NCBI RefSeq assembly: GCF_001902635.1 | Contig: NZ_MJAO01000003.1 | Span: 124,001 to 188,000 of the forward strand | Direction of reading: 5' to 3' | Source of the DNA: Serratia marcescens | GTDB lineage: Bacteria > Pseudomonadota > Gammaproteobacteria > Enterobacterales > Enterobacteriaceae | Length of the DNA stretch: 64,000 bases | Shown: piece after piece, positions 19,948 to 30,048 of the stretch | How the letters are laid out: every line of letters starts with the position of its first letter | Numbering within the stretch: the first letter of the stretch is position 1 | Program-made: the position numbers and the translations under genes | The notes under the pieces: model-generated | Seen by the model: the letters and a program-made list of their open reading frames with translations, nothing else | Told to the model about the DNA's origin: nothing | The model's database searches: none

Positions 19948-21426
19948 TTATGCCAGCCGGGTGCGCCGTAGCGCCAGGTAGTCCAACGTGCTGCCCAGCG
20001 CTACGCCGATCAAACTCAGCGCGGCGCCGAATTGCAACAGCCAGTTGGCCAGCTGCGGCGCCTGCGTCCAGTCCAGTGCATTGGCGATCAGCAACAGCAG
20101 CCACAGACCCAGCAGTGAACAGCCCAGCGTCAGCAGATGCAGCGCCCAGCGATAGACGCCGGAGAATTCGGTGCGCGGCATAAAGTCGCCATGTTGCTGG
20201 GTGTGTTCCAGCGTCTGACGACAGACGCCGAGCAGCAACAAACCGGGCAGCGCGGCGGCGATCGAGAACAGGTAGAATAACGGCCAGCCGTTGGCTTCAA
20301 CGAACCAGCCGGCGATCGGGCCGACATAAACGCGGCCCACGGCGGACAACGCCGACAACAGCGCGAACTGGGTGGCGGAAAATGAACGGTTGCACAGCGT
20401 CATCAACAGCGCCACGAAGGCCGCGGTGCCCATGCCGCCGCACAGGTTCTCGAGGAAGATGGCGCTGCCCATGGTGAGCAGACTCTTGTCGGTCACCGCC
20501 AGGATCCAATATCCGAGGTTGGAGACCGCCTGCAGGATGCCGAACAGCATCAGGGCGCGGAACAGGCTGAGGCGCTGCATCAATACGCCGCCGAACAGCG
20601 CGCCGACGATGGTGGCGAACAGGCCGAGCGTTTTGTTCACCAACCCCACTTCGCCGGCGTCGAAACCCACGCCGCGGATCAGGAAGGTGGTGCTCAGGCT
20701 GCCGGCGAAGGCGTCGCCCATTTTGTACATCACGATCAGCAGCAGGATCAGCCAGGCGTTGTTGCGGCCGAAGAAATCGCGCAAGGGCGCGACGACTGCT
20801 TGTTCCATGGTGCGCGGTGCCGGGATGCTTTCATCCGGTTCCGGTGCCAGCAGCGTGGCGGCCACGCCGATCAGCATCAATCCGGCCATCAGCCAGTAGG
20901 TGGCTTGCCAACCGAAATAGCGATCCGCCAGCCACAGCGCCAGGCCGCCGGAAACCAGCATCGCCAATCGGTAACCCAGCACCGAGATCGCCGCGCCCGT
21001 GCCACGCTCTTCGGCCTTCAGCAGATCGGTTTTGTAGGCGTCGAACACGATATCCTGCGAAGCGGAGCAGAACGCCACCAGCACCGCCAGCGCCGCCAGC
21101 CACCACAGGTGCTGGGCAGGCTGCATAAAGCCCATTGCCACGATCGCCGCCACCAGCAGCAGTTGGCTGATCAACAGCCAGCCGCGCCGCCGCCCGAGGA
21201 ACGGCGGAGTATAGCGGTCCATGAAGGGCGACCAGAGGAATTTAAAGACGTAGGCTTGCCCCACCAGCGAGAAGATGCCGATGGTTTTCAGATCGATGTT
21301 TTCGACGGTCATCCAGGCTTGCAGCGTGCCGGAGGTCAATGCCAGCGGCAGACCCGACGCGAAGCCCAGCAGCAGCAGAATGGCGGAGTTACGCTGGGTG
21401 AAGATGTTCAGATAGTGTTTCGACAT
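19948..21426 (-). CDS. ampG: Muropeptide permease AmpG
   Basis: 492 aa, the E. coli AmpG length, an MFS-type protein with 12-14 hydrophobic segments. It opens with LGFASGLPLALTSGTLQAWM, and the loop WSPFMDRYTPPFLGRRRGW is the typical AmpG/MFS motif. It imports anhydro-muropeptides from the periplasm for cell-wall recycling, and in species with inducible AmpC it feeds the inducer. Upstream yajG on the same strand ends 51 nt before its start, so yajG-ampG is a likely operon, as in E. coli. Confidence 0.96.
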   Translation of the reverse strand: MSKHYLNIFTQRNSAILLLLGFASGLPLALTSGTLQAWMTVENIDLKTIGIFSLVGQAYVFKFLWSPFMDRYTPPFLGRRRGWLLISQLLLVAAIVAMGFMQPAQHLWWLAALAVLVAFCSASQDIVFDAYKTDLLKAEERGTGAAISVLGYRLAMLVSGGLALWLADRYFGWQATYWLMAGLMLIGVAATLLAPEPDESIPAPRTMEQAVVAPLRDFFGRNNAWLILLLIVMYKMGDAFAGSLSTTFLIRGVGFDAGEVGLVNKTLGLFATIVGALFGGVLMQRLSLFRALMLFGILQAVSNLGYWILAVTDKSLLTMGSAIFLENLCGGMGTAAFVALLMTLCNRSFSATQFALLSALSAVGRVYVGPIAGWFVEANGWPLFYLFSIAAALPGLLLLGVCRQTLEHTQQHGDFMPRTEFSGVYRWALHLLTLGCSLLGLWLLLLIANALDWTQAPQLANWLLQFGAALSLIGVALGSTLDYLALRRTRLA

Positions 21427-21477
21427 GAGTTCCCTGTCTGCGCCGCCCGATCCGCCGGGCGGCGCAAGACGCGCCGA

Positions 21478-22056
21478 TTAACGCGCGTTTTGCTTGATGA
21501 AGTCGTTGACGCTGGTGTCCTGCGCCATGTCGGCGATCACGTCGCCCAGCACGGTGTTGACGGCGTCGGTGATCTTCTCGTTGGTGGCCGTGAAGGCACC
21601 CTGCACGTTATAGGTCGAGCGGTAGTTCTTCACCTGCTTGTTGCCGTTCTTCGCCTGGGCGATGATCGAGATGTCGGCTTTGGTGGTGATGTTGTAACGC
21701 AGGTTGCCTTCGGAGACGTCCGCGTACAGGTTATTGACGACGATCTGCAGTGCGACCGGGCCGTCGGCGCCGATCATGTAACCGCGCGCACCCATCTGTT
21801 TCTCCAGCACCTCCTGCAGCAGGAAGCGCAGATCGCGCGATGGCGTCAGCGTGACCAGTTGGCCGTCGCGGTTCACCTTGGCGAGCGCCTGATCGCGGCG
21901 CTGATCCGCGCCGTTGATGCTGACGGTGATGCCCTGCAGGGTAGGATCCTGCTGCGGCAGAACGATTTTCGGCGTCACGTTCAGAGTGTTACTGCTGGTC
22001 GCGCAGCCGGCCAGCAGCAGCGCGGCCAGCAAAGGAAGACAAAGTTTTTTTAACAT
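21478..22056 (-). CDS. yajG: YajG family lipoprotein
   Basis: 192 aa with a lipoprotein signal, lipobox LLAGC, Cys18 predicted lipidated. The mature part starts ATSSNTLNVTPKIVLPQQDP and includes a conserved VNNLYADVSEG segment. E. coli YajG is the same size and lies in the same place between ampG and bolA. No enzymatic motif visible; function unknown. Confidence 0.9.
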   Translation of the reverse strand: MLKKLCLPLLAALLLAGCATSSNTLNVTPKIVLPQQDPTLQGITVSINGADQRRDQALAKVNRDGQLVTLTPSRDLRFLLQEVLEKQMGARGYMIGADGPVALQIVVNNLYADVSEGNLRYNITTKADISIIAQAKNGNKQVKNYRSTYNVQGAFTATNEKITDAVNTVLGDVIADMAQDTSVNDFIKQNAR

Positions 22057-22369
22057 GTTTACTGTCTCATTCTCGATGGATTTAGCAATAATCAGAGCGG
22101 GATAGCCGACAACAAATTGCCGACATCATAGCATCGCCGCCGTGCGGTGGAAGCGCGGAAGGCGCCTGAGTGACAAATTTTTACCTGTCGTTGATAAAAA
22201 CATGCTTTTTTGGCCCGCTCAATCGGATAATCCCCAAGCGGCGGGGATGGTGCTCATCCTTTGGCCGCAGAAAAGAGAAATTTGTCCCGGTGATGGTCTA
22301 AACGGGGGAAAACCGGCTAATATTGAACTAGATGGGCACGGTCCTCTGCCGGTGTTGTAAGGAGATCCT
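22057..22369. promoter_or_regulatory. Divergent yajG / bolA intergenic region
   Basis: 313 nt that must carry both promoters. bolA is preceded by a strong TAAGGAG ribosome site at 22359-22365. No stringent sigma-70 pair stands out, and I could not confirm the gearbox-type -10 known from E. coli bolA. An open frame of 72 codons (22142-22360) runs through here, but it has no ribosome site and is most likely chance. Confidence 0.4.
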
Positions 22370-22684
22370 ATGATTCGCGAGCAAATAGAAGCAAAGTTAA
22401 GGGCGGCGTTTGAGCCCGCGTATCTGGAAGTCGTTGATGAAAGCTATCGTCATAACGTTCCGGCGGGTTCAGAAAGCCATTTCAAAGTGGTATTGGTCAG
22501 CGATCGCTTCGTCGGCGAACGTTTTTTGACGCGTCACCGCTCCATCTACGGCGTACTGTCGGAGGAGCTGGCGGACGGCGTACACGCGCTGGCGTTGCAC
22601 ACCTATACGCTCAAAGAGTGGGAAGGGTTGCAGGATACCGTGCCGGCCTCGCCGCCGTGCCGCGGTGCCGGGACGCTGGCCTGA
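22370..22684 (+). CDS. bolA: BolA family transcriptional regulator / Fe-S partner
   Basis: 104 aa, BolA length. The class II KH-like fold is recognisable by [25 protein letters not shown] and the helix [13 protein letters not shown], and the C-terminal [12 protein letters not shown] carries the invariant His that co-ordinates a [2Fe-2S] cluster with monothiol glutaredoxin Grx4. In E. coli BolA affects cell shape and biofilm under stress. First of a plus-strand run with tig, clpP, clpX and lon. Confidence 0.96.
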   Translation: MIREQIEAKLRAAFEPAYLEVVDESYRHNVPAGSESHFKVVLVSDRFVGERFLTRHRSIYGVLSEELADGVHALALHTYTLKEWEGLQDTVPASPPCRGAGTLA

Positions 22685-22750
22685 GGGGGAATTTTTCAGG
22701 TATCAGTGGAACTTTGCCCTCGAATTAGGGTATTACTACTGACGAATTTT

Positions 22751-22778
22751 GAAACGGCCTGCGGGCCGTTTCTGTTTT
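22751..22778 (+). terminator. Rho-independent terminator downstream of bolA
   Basis: A perfect 9-bp stem GAAACGGCC / GGCCGTTTC with loop TGCG is followed by TGTTTT. It lies 67 nt after the bolA stop. Confidence 0.85.
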
Positions 22779-22894
22779 AGACGACGACACGGCCGACGCG
22801 CAATGTGGCCAACGTTCGGTCTGTTTTGGCGGCCTTTTGGCGATCGAATCGACAAAAGTGTGAGTTTTAGCGCGCCTGCGCCGCCTAGCTTTCC

Positions 22895-22923
22895 TCGACT
22901 CGCCATGCATGCGCCGCTATAAT
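22895..22923 (+). promoter_or_regulatory. Sigma-70 promoter of tig
   Basis: A consensus -10 TATAAT at 22918-22923 and a -35 TCGACT (4 of 6 matches to TTGACA) at 22895-22900, with a 17-bp spacer. Transcription would start near 22930, leaving a leader of about 120 nt before tig. The rest of the 367-nt bolA-tig gap shows only the terminator listed separately. Confidence 0.75.
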
Positions 22924-23051
22924 GTCGCGTCTTATTTTTCCGGAATGGTTTCGGGACGCTTCTGTCATCAGGGAACTCGGTTCTTATTTGTAGCCGTCCT
23001 GGTTGTTGGAACGGAGTTGACCGAGCACTGTGATTTTTTTGAGGTAACAAG

Positions 23052-24356
23052 ATGCAAGTTTCAGTAGAAACCACTCAAGGCCTTGGGCGCCGTCTCTCTA
23101 TTACTGTACCGGCTGATACTATCAAGCAGGCGGTGAAAAAAGAGCTGATCAACGCAGCGAAAAGCGTGCGTATCGACGGCTTCCGCAAAGGCAAAGTGCC
23201 GATGAACATCGTGGAACAGCGTTACGGCGCCTCTGTTCGTCAGGACGTGCTGGGCGAAGCGATGCAGCGCAGCTTCGTTGACGCGATCATCAAAGAAAAG
23301 ATTAATCCGGCCGGCGCACCAAACTACGTGCCGGGCGAGTACAAAGAAGGTGAAGACTTCTCCTTCGCCGTTGAGTTCGAAGTGTATCCAGAAGTTGAGC
23401 TGAAAGGCCTGGAAAACATCGAAGTTGAGAAACCAGTGGTTGAAGTGAACGACGAAGACGTCGACGCGATGCTGGATACCCTGCGCAAGCAGCAGGCGAC
23501 CTGGAAAGAAACCGATCGCGCAGCGGAAGCTGAAGATCGCGTGACCGTTGACTTCACCGGTTCTATCGACGGTGAAGAGTTCGAAGGCGGCAAAGCGTCC
23601 GACTTCGTGCTGGCAATGGGCCAGGGCCGCATGATCCCAGGCTTCGAAGAAGGTCTGGTCGGTCACAAAGCGGGCGAAGAGTTCTCCATCGACGTGAACT
23701 TCCCGGAAGACTATCACGCGGAAAACCTGAAGGGCAAAGCGGCTAAATTCGCTATCGTGCTGAAGAAAGTTGAAGAGCGCGAGCTGCCGGAACTGACCGA
23801 AGAGTTCATCAAGCGTTTTGGCGTGGCGGACGGTTCTGTTGCCGGCCTGCGCACCGAAGTTCGCAAGAACATGGAGCGCGAGCTGAAAGGCGCCGTGCGT
23901 AACCGCATCAAGTCTCAGGCGATCGAAGGCCTGGTGAGCGCGAACGAAATCGACGTGCCTGCTGCGCTGATCGACGGCGAAATCGACGTGCTGCGTCGTC
24001 AGGCTGCACAGCGTTTCGGCGGCAACGAGAAGCAAGCGCTGGAACTGCCGCGTGAGCTGTTCGAAGAGCAAGCGAAACGCCGCGTCGTGGTTGGCCTGCT
24101 GCTGGGTGAAGTGATCAGCACCAACGAGCTGAAAGCGGACGAAGATCGCGTGAAAACGCTGATCGAAGAAATGGCCTCTGCTTACGAAGATCCGAGCGAA
24201 GTCATCGAGTTCTACAGCAAAAACAAAGAGCTGATGAACAACATGCGCAACGTGGCTCTGGAAGAGCAAGCGGTTGAAGCCCTGCTGGCGAAAGCGAAAG
24301 TGACTGAAAAAGCCACTACCTTCAGCGAGCTGATGAACCAGACTCAACAGGCGTAA
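23052..24356 (+). CDS. tig: Trigger factor
   Basis: 434 aa. Domains in order: ribosome-binding N-domain with the signature GFRKGKVP (about residues 43-50), FKBP-type PPIase domain (about 160-245, [16 protein letters not shown]), and the helical C-terminal chaperone domain. It binds L23 at the exit tunnel and holds nascent chains. A GAGGTAACAAG site precedes the ATG. In enterobacteria it stands just before clpP-clpX-lon, as here. Confidence 0.98.
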   Translation: MQVSVETTQGLGRRLSITVPADTIKQAVKKELINAAKSVRIDGFRKGKVPMNIVEQRYGASVRQDVLGEAMQRSFVDAIIKEKINPAGAPNYVPGEYKEGEDFSFAVEFEVYPEVELKGLENIEVEKPVVEVNDEDVDAMLDTLRKQQATWKETDRAAEAEDRVTVDFTGSIDGEEFEGGKASDFVLAMGQGRMIPGFEEGLVGHKAGEEFSIDVNFPEDYHAENLKGKAAKFAIVLKKVEERELPELTEEFIKRFGVADGSVAGLRTEVRKNMERELKGAVRNRIKSQAIEGLVSANEIDVPAALIDGEIDVLRRQAAQRFGGNEKQALELPRELFEEQAKRRVVVGLLLGEVISTNELKADEDRVKTLIEEMASAYEDPSEVIEFYSKNKELMNNMRNVALEEQAVEALLAKAKVTEKATTFSELMNQTQQA

Positions 24357-24420
24357 TGCCGGCGTGCCGGGCGCGATGAACGGCGCCCCCGGTTTCGCCT
24401 GGCGAACCGGCGCACGATGA

Positions 24421-24456
24421 AAAAGCCCGCAACCCCGGTTGCGGGCTTTTCTTTTT
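24421..24456 (+). terminator. Terminator after tig
   Basis: A long perfect stem AAAAGCCCGCAACC / GGTTGCGGGCTTTT around two loop bases (the innermost pairs probably open) is followed by CTTTTT, 65 nt after the tig stop. The remaining sequence to clpP (24457-24793, 337 nt) must carry the clpP promoter. I see no credible gene there and no clear sigma-32 pair, only a weak inverted repeat CTTGAG / CTCAAG (24702-24732). Confidence 0.92.
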
Positions 24457-24793
24457 GCCACGTTGCTGATTAATCTCAGGTTAAGCGTGGCAATATGCAC
24501 TATATTTACCCTGTTGCCTGGGGAACTGGCTGGCATGATAACGGTCAGAAGAACGGCATCATTTCCGGCGCGTGGAGAAAATCGGCCTCTGGCCTTGAAA
24601 TCGCGCCGAGGCTCCCCAATCTGTAAAGAATAATTCTGGGGCTGTTTGCCAAAGTGCGCGGGATGAAATAACCGTCGGGTACGTGTGGCGCGGGTCGAAT
24701 GCTTGAGCATAGTCATCATGGCCGTTCTCAAGTAGAATCGGCGTATTAGGGTGACACCCTGGCCGCCAAGGCAATTTCTATTAGGAGACGGTA

Positions 24794-25417
24794 ATGTCAT
24801 ACAGTGGCGAACGAGATCAATTTGCACCGAGCATGGCGCTGGTGCCGATGGTGGTAGAGCAGACTTCACGCGGGGAGCGTTCTTACGACATCTATTCCCG
24901 CCTGCTGAAAGAGCGCATCATTTTCCTGACCGGCCAGGTGGAAGATCACATGGCCAACCTGATCGTGGCGCAAATGCTGTTCCTCGAAGCGGAAAGCCCG
25001 GAAAAAGACATTTTCCTCTACATCAACTCGCCGGGCGGGGTAATCACCGCGGGCATGTCGATTTACGACACCATGAAGTTCATCAAGCCGGACGTCAGCA
25101 CCATCTGTATGGGCCAGGCGTGCTCGATGGGCTCCTTCCTGCTGACCGCGGGCGCCAAAGGCAAACGTTTCTGCCTGCCGAACTCGCGCGTGATGATTCA
25201 CCAACCGCTGGGCGGCTACCAGGGCCAGGCGACGGACATCGAAATCCACGCGCGTGAAATCCTCAAGGTGAAAGCGCGCATGAACGAACTGATGGCCGAA
25301 CATACCGGTCAGTCGCTGGAGCAGATCGAACGCGACACCGAGCGCGATCGCTTTATGACCGCGGAAGAAGCCGTGGAATACGGCCTGGTTGACGGCATTC
25401 TGACACACCGCAGCTAG
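24794..25417 (+). CDS. clpP: ATP-dependent Clp protease proteolytic subunit
   Basis: 207 aa, the E. coli length, including the short N-terminal propeptide [14 protein letters not shown] that is self-cleaved. Catalytic triad: Ser111 in GQACSMGSF, His136 in MIHQPLGG and Asp185 in ERDTERDRF. The residue before the active serine is Cys where E. coli has Ala, a mild change. An AGGAGA site precedes the ATG. It forms tetradecamers that degrade substrates fed by ClpX or ClpA. clpX follows after 143 nt. Confidence 0.98.
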   Translation: MSYSGERDQFAPSMALVPMVVEQTSRGERSYDIYSRLLKERIIFLTGQVEDHMANLIVAQMLFLEAESPEKDIFLYINSPGGVITAGMSIYDTMKFIKPDVSTICMGQACSMGSFLLTAGAKGKRFCLPNSRVMIHQPLGGYQGQATDIEIHAREILKVKARMNELMAEHTGQSLEQIERDTERDRFMTAEEAVEYGLVDGILTHRS

Positions 25418-25560
25418 AACCACGCGGCGCCGATGGACTATAGTAATCAGAGTGGGCTGGGGCTCGCTCTGTTGCGGCCCCTCGGCGTTCCCGATATGAG
25501 TTTGGGCGCACTGCCGTCGTGATTTTCCTGCGGGACAAGACTAAAGAAGAGGTTTGACTG

Positions 25561-26832
25561 ATGACAGATAAGCGCAAAGACGGTTCAGGAAAGCTGCTGT
25601 ACTGCTCTTTTTGCGGCAAAAGCCAGCATGAAGTGCGTAAGCTGATTGCCGGGCCGTCAGTGTATATCTGCGATGAGTGTGTCGATCTGTGTAACGACAT
25701 TATTCGCGAAGAGATTAAAGAAGTTGCCCCGCATCGTGAGCGCAGTGCGCTGCCGACGCCGCACGAAATCCGCCACCACCTGGATGACTACGTCATCGGC
25801 CAGGAGCAGGCGAAGAAAGTGCTGGCGGTTGCGGTGTACAACCACTACAAACGCCTGCGCAACGGCGATACCAGCAACGGTATCGAGTTGGGCAAGAGCA
25901 ACATCTTGCTGATCGGCCCGACCGGCAGCGGCAAGACCCTGCTGGCGGAAACGCTGGCGCGCTTCCTGGACGTGCCGTTCACCATGGCCGACGCCACCAC
26001 GCTGACCGAAGCCGGTTATGTGGGCGAGGACGTGGAGAATATTATCCAGAAGCTGTTGCAAAAATGTGACTACGACGTGCAGAAAGCGCAGCGCGGCATC
26101 GTTTATATCGATGAAATCGATAAAATTTCCCGCAAGTCCGATAACCCGTCGATCACGCGCGACGTCTCGGGTGAAGGCGTGCAGCAGGCGCTGTTGAAGC
26201 TGATTGAAGGCACCATCGCCGCGGTTCCGCCGCAGGGCGGGCGCAAGCATCCGCAACAGGAGTTCCTGCAGGTCGACACCTCCAAGATCCTGTTCATCTG
26301 CGGCGGCGCATTCGCCGGCCTGGATAAGGTGATCGGTCAGCGCGTCAATACCGGCTCCGGCATTGGCTTCGGCGCGACCGTCAAGGGCGAGTCCGAGAAA
26401 GCCACCGAAGGCGAATTGCTGCTGCAGGCCGAACCGGAAGATCTGATCAAATTCGGTCTGATCCCTGAGTTCATCGGCCGTCTGCCGGTGGTGGCGACCC
26501 TGAGCGAGTTGAGCGAAGACGCGCTGATTCAGATCCTGAAAGAGCCGAAGAACGCCCTGACCAAGCAGTATCAGGCGCTGTTCAACCTGGAAGGCGTGGA
26601 GCTGGAGTTCCGCGACGAAGCGCTGAATGCCATCGCCAAGAAAGCCATGGCGCGCAAAACCGGCGCCCGCGGCCTGCGTTCCATCGTGGAAGGCGCGCTG
26701 CTCGACACCATGTACGATCTGCCGTCGATGGACAGCGTCGACAAAGTGGTGATCGACGAGTCGGTGATCGCCGGTCAATCCAAGCCGCTGCTGATTTACG
26801 GCAAGCCGGAAGCCCAGGCATCTGGCGAATAA
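25561..26832 (+). CDS. clpX: ATP-dependent Clp protease ATP-binding subunit ClpX
   Basis: 423 aa (E. coli 424). An N-terminal C4 zinc-binding domain ([12 protein letters not shown] ... [10 protein letters not shown]) selects substrates and adaptors. Walker A is GPTGSGKT near residue 120, Walker [11 protein letters not shown] near 183. The ClpP-docking IGF loop is readable as SGIGFGA near 268. It unfolds tagged proteins for ClpP. An AAGAGG site precedes the ATG. Confidence 0.98.
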   Translation: MTDKRKDGSGKLLYCSFCGKSQHEVRKLIAGPSVYICDECVDLCNDIIREEIKEVAPHRERSALPTPHEIRHHLDDYVIGQEQAKKVLAVAVYNHYKRLRNGDTSNGIELGKSNILLIGPTGSGKTLLAETLARFLDVPFTMADATTLTEAGYVGEDVENIIQKLLQKCDYDVQKAQRGIVYIDEIDKISRKSDNPSITRDVSGEGVQQALLKLIEGTIAAVPPQGGRKHPQQEFLQVDTSKILFICGGAFAGLDKVIGQRVNTGSGIGFGATVKGESEKATEGELLLQAEPEDLIKFGLIPEFIGRLPVVATLSELSEDALIQILKEPKNALTKQYQALFNLEGVELEFRDEALNAIAKKAMARKTGARGLRSIVEGALLDTMYDLPSMDSVDKVVIDESVIAGQSKPLLIYGKPEAQASGE

Positions 26833-26862
26833 TTCGCCAGTTAAACCAGAGCGTTATCAGCA

Positions 26863-26893
26863 AAATGGGGGATTTCATCCCCCATTTCTTTTT
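26863..26893 (+). terminator. Terminator between clpX and lon
   Basis: An 11-bp perfect stem AAATGGGGGAT / ATCCCCCATTT with loop TTC, then CTTTTT. It separates clpX from the independently regulated lon. Confidence 0.9.
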
Positions 26894-26904
26894 CCTGCAT
26901 TCTT

Positions 26905-26936
26905 GCCGTTGAATGTAAGAGATTCATCCCCATATA
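26905..26936 (+). promoter_or_regulatory. Heat-shock (sigma-32) promoter of lon
   Basis: GCCGTTGAA (about 26905-26913) and CCCCATATA (26928-26936) separated by 14 nt. The -10 half matches the sigma-32 consensus CCCCATnT, and the whole element closely follows the known E. coli lon promoter. The transcript would have a leader of roughly 80 nt. Confidence 0.85.
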
Positions 26937-27026
26937 CTCATTAACCAGATTTTATGAAACGTTAGATGCTTGCGTCTCATGAGATTCCCCCTCAACCTGG
27001 CGGAAATTAAACTAAGAGAGAGCTCT

Positions 27027-29381
27027 ATGAACCCTGAGCGTTCCGAACGCATTGAAATCCCCGTCCTGCCATTGCGCGACGTGGTGGTTTATCCGCACAT
27101 GGTGATCCCGTTATTTGTTGGCCGGGAAAAATCGATTCGGTGCCTCGAAGCCGCAATGGATCACGATAAGAAGATCATGCTGGTGGCACAGAAAGAGGCC
27201 TCAACGGATGAACCAGGCATTAACGACTTGTTCTCGGTTGGCACCGTAGCGTCGATCTTGCAGATGCTGAAGCTGCCGGACGGCACGGTAAAAGTGCTGG
27301 TCGAGGGGCTGCAGCGCGCGCGCATCACTACGCTGTCCGACAGCGGTGAGCATTTCGCCGCGCAGGCGGAATACCTTGAGTCGCCGTTGATCGACGAGCG
27401 TGAGCAGGAAGTGTTGGTGCGCACCGCGATCAATCAGTTTGAAGGCTATATCAAGCTGAACAAAAAAATCCCGCCGGAGGTGCTGACTTCACTGAACAGC
27501 ATCGACGACGCCGCGCGCCTGGCGGACACCATCGCCGCCCATATGCCGCTGAAACTCAGCGACAAACAGTCGGTGCTCGAGATGTCCGACATCACCGAGC
27601 GTCTGGAATACCTGATGGCGATGATGGAATCGGAGATCGACCTGTTGCAGGTCGAGAAACGCATCCGCAACCGCGTCAAGAAGCAGATGGAAAAGAGCCA
27701 GCGCGAGTACTATCTGAATGAGCAGATGAAGGCGATTCAGAAAGAGCTGGGCGAGATGGACGACGCGCCGGACGAGCACGAAGCGCTGAAGCGCAAGATC
27801 GATGCGGCTAAAATGCCGAAAGAGGCGCGCGAGAAAACCGAAGCGGAACTGCAAAAGCTGAAGATGATGTCGCCGATGTCGGCGGAAGCGACCGTGGTGC
27901 GCGGCTATATCGACTGGATGTTGCAGGTGCCGTGGAACGCGCGTAGCAAGGTGAAAAAAGATCTGGTTAAAGCGCAGGAAGTGCTCGATACCGATCACTA
28001 CGGCCTTGAGCGCGTCAAGGATCGCATCCTCGAGTACCTCGCGGTGCAGAGCCGCGTCAGCAAAATCAAGGGGCCGATCCTGTGTCTGGTAGGGCCTCCA
28101 GGCGTGGGTAAAACCTCGCTGGGGCAGTCGATCGCCAAAGCGACCGGCCGCCAGTATGTGCGCATGGCGCTGGGCGGCGTGCGTGACGAAGCGGAAATTC
28201 GCGGTCACCGCCGTACCTACATCGGTTCGATGCCGGGCAAACTGATCCAGAAAATGGCCAAGGTCGGGGTGAAGAACCCGCTGTTCCTGCTGGACGAGAT
28301 CGACAAGATGTCTTCCGACATGCGCGGCGATCCGGCTTCCGCTCTGCTGGAGGTGCTGGATCCGGAACAGAACGTGGCGTTCAACGATCACTATCTGGAA
28401 GTGGATTACGATCTGTCCGACGTGATGTTCGTCGCCACCTCGAACTCAATGAACATTCCTGCGCCGCTGCTGGACCGTATGGAAGTGATCCGCCTGTCGG
28501 GTTACACCGAGGACGAGAAGCTCAACATCGCCAAGCAGCACCTGCTGCCGAAGCAGCTTGAACGCAATGCGCTGAAAAAAGGCGAACTGACGGTCGACGA
28601 CAGCGCCATCATCGGCATCATTCGCTTCTACACCCGCGAAGCCGGGGTGCGTAGCCTGGAGCGTGAAATCTCCAAGCTGTGCCGTAAGGCGGTGAAAACG
28701 CTGCTGATGGACAAGACGCTCAAGCATATCGAGATCAACGGCGACAACCTGAAGGATTACCTGGGCGTGCAGCGCGTCGATTACGGCCGTGCGGATACCG
28801 AAAACCGCGTGGGCGAAGTCACCGGGCTGGCATGGACGGAAGTAGGCGGCGATTTGCTGACCATCGAAACCGCCTGCGTGCCGGGCAAAGGCAAGCTGAC
28901 CTACACCGGTTCTCTGGGTGAAGTGATGCAGGAATCGATTCAGGCTGCGTTGACCGTGGTGCGCGCGCGCGCGGAGAAACTGGGCATTAACGCCGATTTC
29001 TATGAGAAGCGCGACATCCACGTGCACGTGCCGGAAGGGGCGACGCCGAAAGACGGCCCGAGCGCCGGTATCGCGATGTGCACCGCGCTGGTCTCCTGCC
29101 TGACCGGCAACCCGGTGCGCGCCGATGTGGCGATGACCGGCGAGATCACGCTGCGTGGTCAGGTGCTGCCGATCGGCGGCCTGAAAGAGAAGCTGTTGGC
29201 GGCGCATCGCGGCGGCATCAAAACCGTGCTGATCCCTTACGAGAACAAGCGCGATCTGGAAGAGATCCCAGACAATGTTATCGCCGATCTGGAGATTCAT
29301 CCGGTGCAGCGAATCGATGAAGTTTTGAACATTGCGTTGCAAAACCCGGCCTTCGGCGCACTGCCGGTAGCGGCAAAATAG
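27027..29381 (+). CDS. lon: ATP-dependent protease Lon
   Basis: 784 aa from the ATG at 27027, exactly the E. coli length; the frame is open further upstream but the family N-terminus [20 protein letters not shown] starts here. N-terminal substrate-binding LON domain (about 10-200), AAA+ module with Walker [10 protein letters not shown] near 356, and a C-terminal Ser-Lys protease domain with catalytic serine in [10 protein letters not shown] (about 679) and lysine in [10 protein letters not shown] (about 722). It degrades damaged proteins and regulators. A heat-shock promoter lies upstream. Confidence 0.98.
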   Translation: MNPERSERIEIPVLPLRDVVVYPHMVIPLFVGREKSIRCLEAAMDHDKKIMLVAQKEASTDEPGINDLFSVGTVASILQMLKLPDGTVKVLVEGLQRARITTLSDSGEHFAAQAEYLESPLIDEREQEVLVRTAINQFEGYIKLNKKIPPEVLTSLNSIDDAARLADTIAAHMPLKLSDKQSVLEMSDITERLEYLMAMMESEIDLLQVEKRIRNRVKKQMEKSQREYYLNEQMKAIQKELGEMDDAPDEHEALKRKIDAAKMPKEAREKTEAELQKLKMMSPMSAEATVVRGYIDWMLQVPWNARSKVKKDLVKAQEVLDTDHYGLERVKDRILEYLAVQSRVSKIKGPILCLVGPPGVGKTSLGQSIAKATGRQYVRMALGGVRDEAEIRGHRRTYIGSMPGKLIQKMAKVGVKNPLFLLDEIDKMSSDMRGDPASALLEVLDPEQNVAFNDHYLEVDYDLSDVMFVATSNSMNIPAPLLDRMEVIRLSGYTEDEKLNIAKQHLLPKQLERNALKKGELTVDDSAIIGIIRFYTREAGVRSLEREISKLCRKAVKTLLMDKTLKHIEINGDNLKDYLGVQRVDYGRADTENRVGEVTGLAWTEVGGDLLTIETACVPGKGKLTYTGSLGEVMQESIQAALTVVRARAEKLGINADFYEKRDIHVHVPEGATPKDGPSAGIAMCTALVSCLTGNPVRADVAMTGEITLRGQVLPIGGLKEKLLAAHRGGIKTVLIPYENKRDLEEIPDNVIADLEIHPVQRIDEVLNIALQNPAFGALPVAAK

Positions 29382-29412
29382 TGACGAATCGCAAAAACCA
29401 TTGATAAAACTT

Positions 29413-29450
29413 ATACTGGCAAGCCATTTCGGACTTGCCAGTATTTTTTT
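29413..29450 (+). terminator. Rho-independent terminator after lon
   Basis: An 11-bp stem ATACTGGCAAG / CTTGCCAGTAT with a 10-nt loop, then a run of seven T residues; 31 nt after the lon stop. Confidence 0.92.
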
Positions 29451-29597
29451 GTACCGCTAAGTTAGATCTCTGTCGGCCCGCGTTTTGCCACCCGGTCGGT
29501 GGCTTGCCAAGGTTCGATGGGATTGATATAACAGCTGCGCTGTCGCAACCGTAGGGATTTTTCGGTGCGACGATAGAATTCTAGAGGGGATGATAGA

Positions 29598-29870
29598 GTG
29601 AATAAGTCACAACTGATCGACAAGATTGCCGCAGGTGCTGATATTTCCAAAGCGGCAGCGGGACGTGCTTTAGACGCAGTAATCGCTTCCGTTACCGACT
29701 CTCTGAAAGCAGGGGATGACGTGGCTCTGGTAGGTTTCGGTTCCTTCACCGTGCGTGAACGTTCGGCTCGTACCGGCCGCAACCCGCAGACCGGTAAAGA
29801 GATCAAGATCGCGGCAGCCAAAGTGCCGGCCTTCCGTGCAGGGAAAGCGCTGAAAGACGCTGTAAACTGA
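29598..29870 (+). CDS. hupB: DNA-binding protein HU-beta
   Basis: 90 aa, starting with GTG after a GAGGGG ribosome site. Typical HU sequence: [20 protein letters not shown] at the start, [21 protein letters not shown] forming the DNA-clasping arm around residues 45-70, and [12 protein letters not shown] at the end. It bends and compacts DNA as HU-alpha/beta dimer. Located between lon and ppiD as in E. coli, with its own leader of about 150 nt after the lon terminator. Confidence 0.98.
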   Translation: MNKSQLIDKIAAGADISKAAAGRALDAVIASVTDSLKAGDDVALVGFGSFTVRERSARTGRNPQTGKEIKIAAAKVPAFRAGKALKDAVN

Positions 29871-29953
29871 TTGAGCGTCTAACCGTTTAGCGTAACAGGG
29901 TTTTGTAATAAACAATCACCTGACGCAGCGGTGCTGGTAAGGTAAGATACAAG

Positions 29954-29980
29954 GCGCATCGGACTGATGCGCTTTTTTTA
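29954..29980 (+). terminator. Terminator after hupB
   Basis: A 7-bp stem GCGCATC / GATGCGC, loop GGACT, then seven T residues; 83 nt after the hupB stop. Confidence 0.88.
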
Positions 29981-30048
29981 TTTTTGTCGCAGGGAACGCG
30001 CCTGCACAAGGGTTGTTAATCCACATCACAGCGGAGTGTTGTCACACT

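Noticed and set aside
22142-22360. 72-codon frame in the bolA promoter region
   Set aside because: No ribosome site, no family resemblance, and it would fill the whole promoter region of bolA.
24702-24732. CTTGAG / CTCAAG inverted repeat upstream of clpP, considered as operator or sigma-32 element
   Set aside because: Only 6 bp with a 19-nt spacer, and no CCCCAT-type -10 follows; too weak to list as a feature.
23061-24869. 602-codon open frame antisense to tig and reaching into clpP
   Set aside because: No ribosome site and composition biased to His, Phe, Arg and Gln, the usual shadow of a GC-rich gene in the mirrored frame. tig on the other strand is certain.
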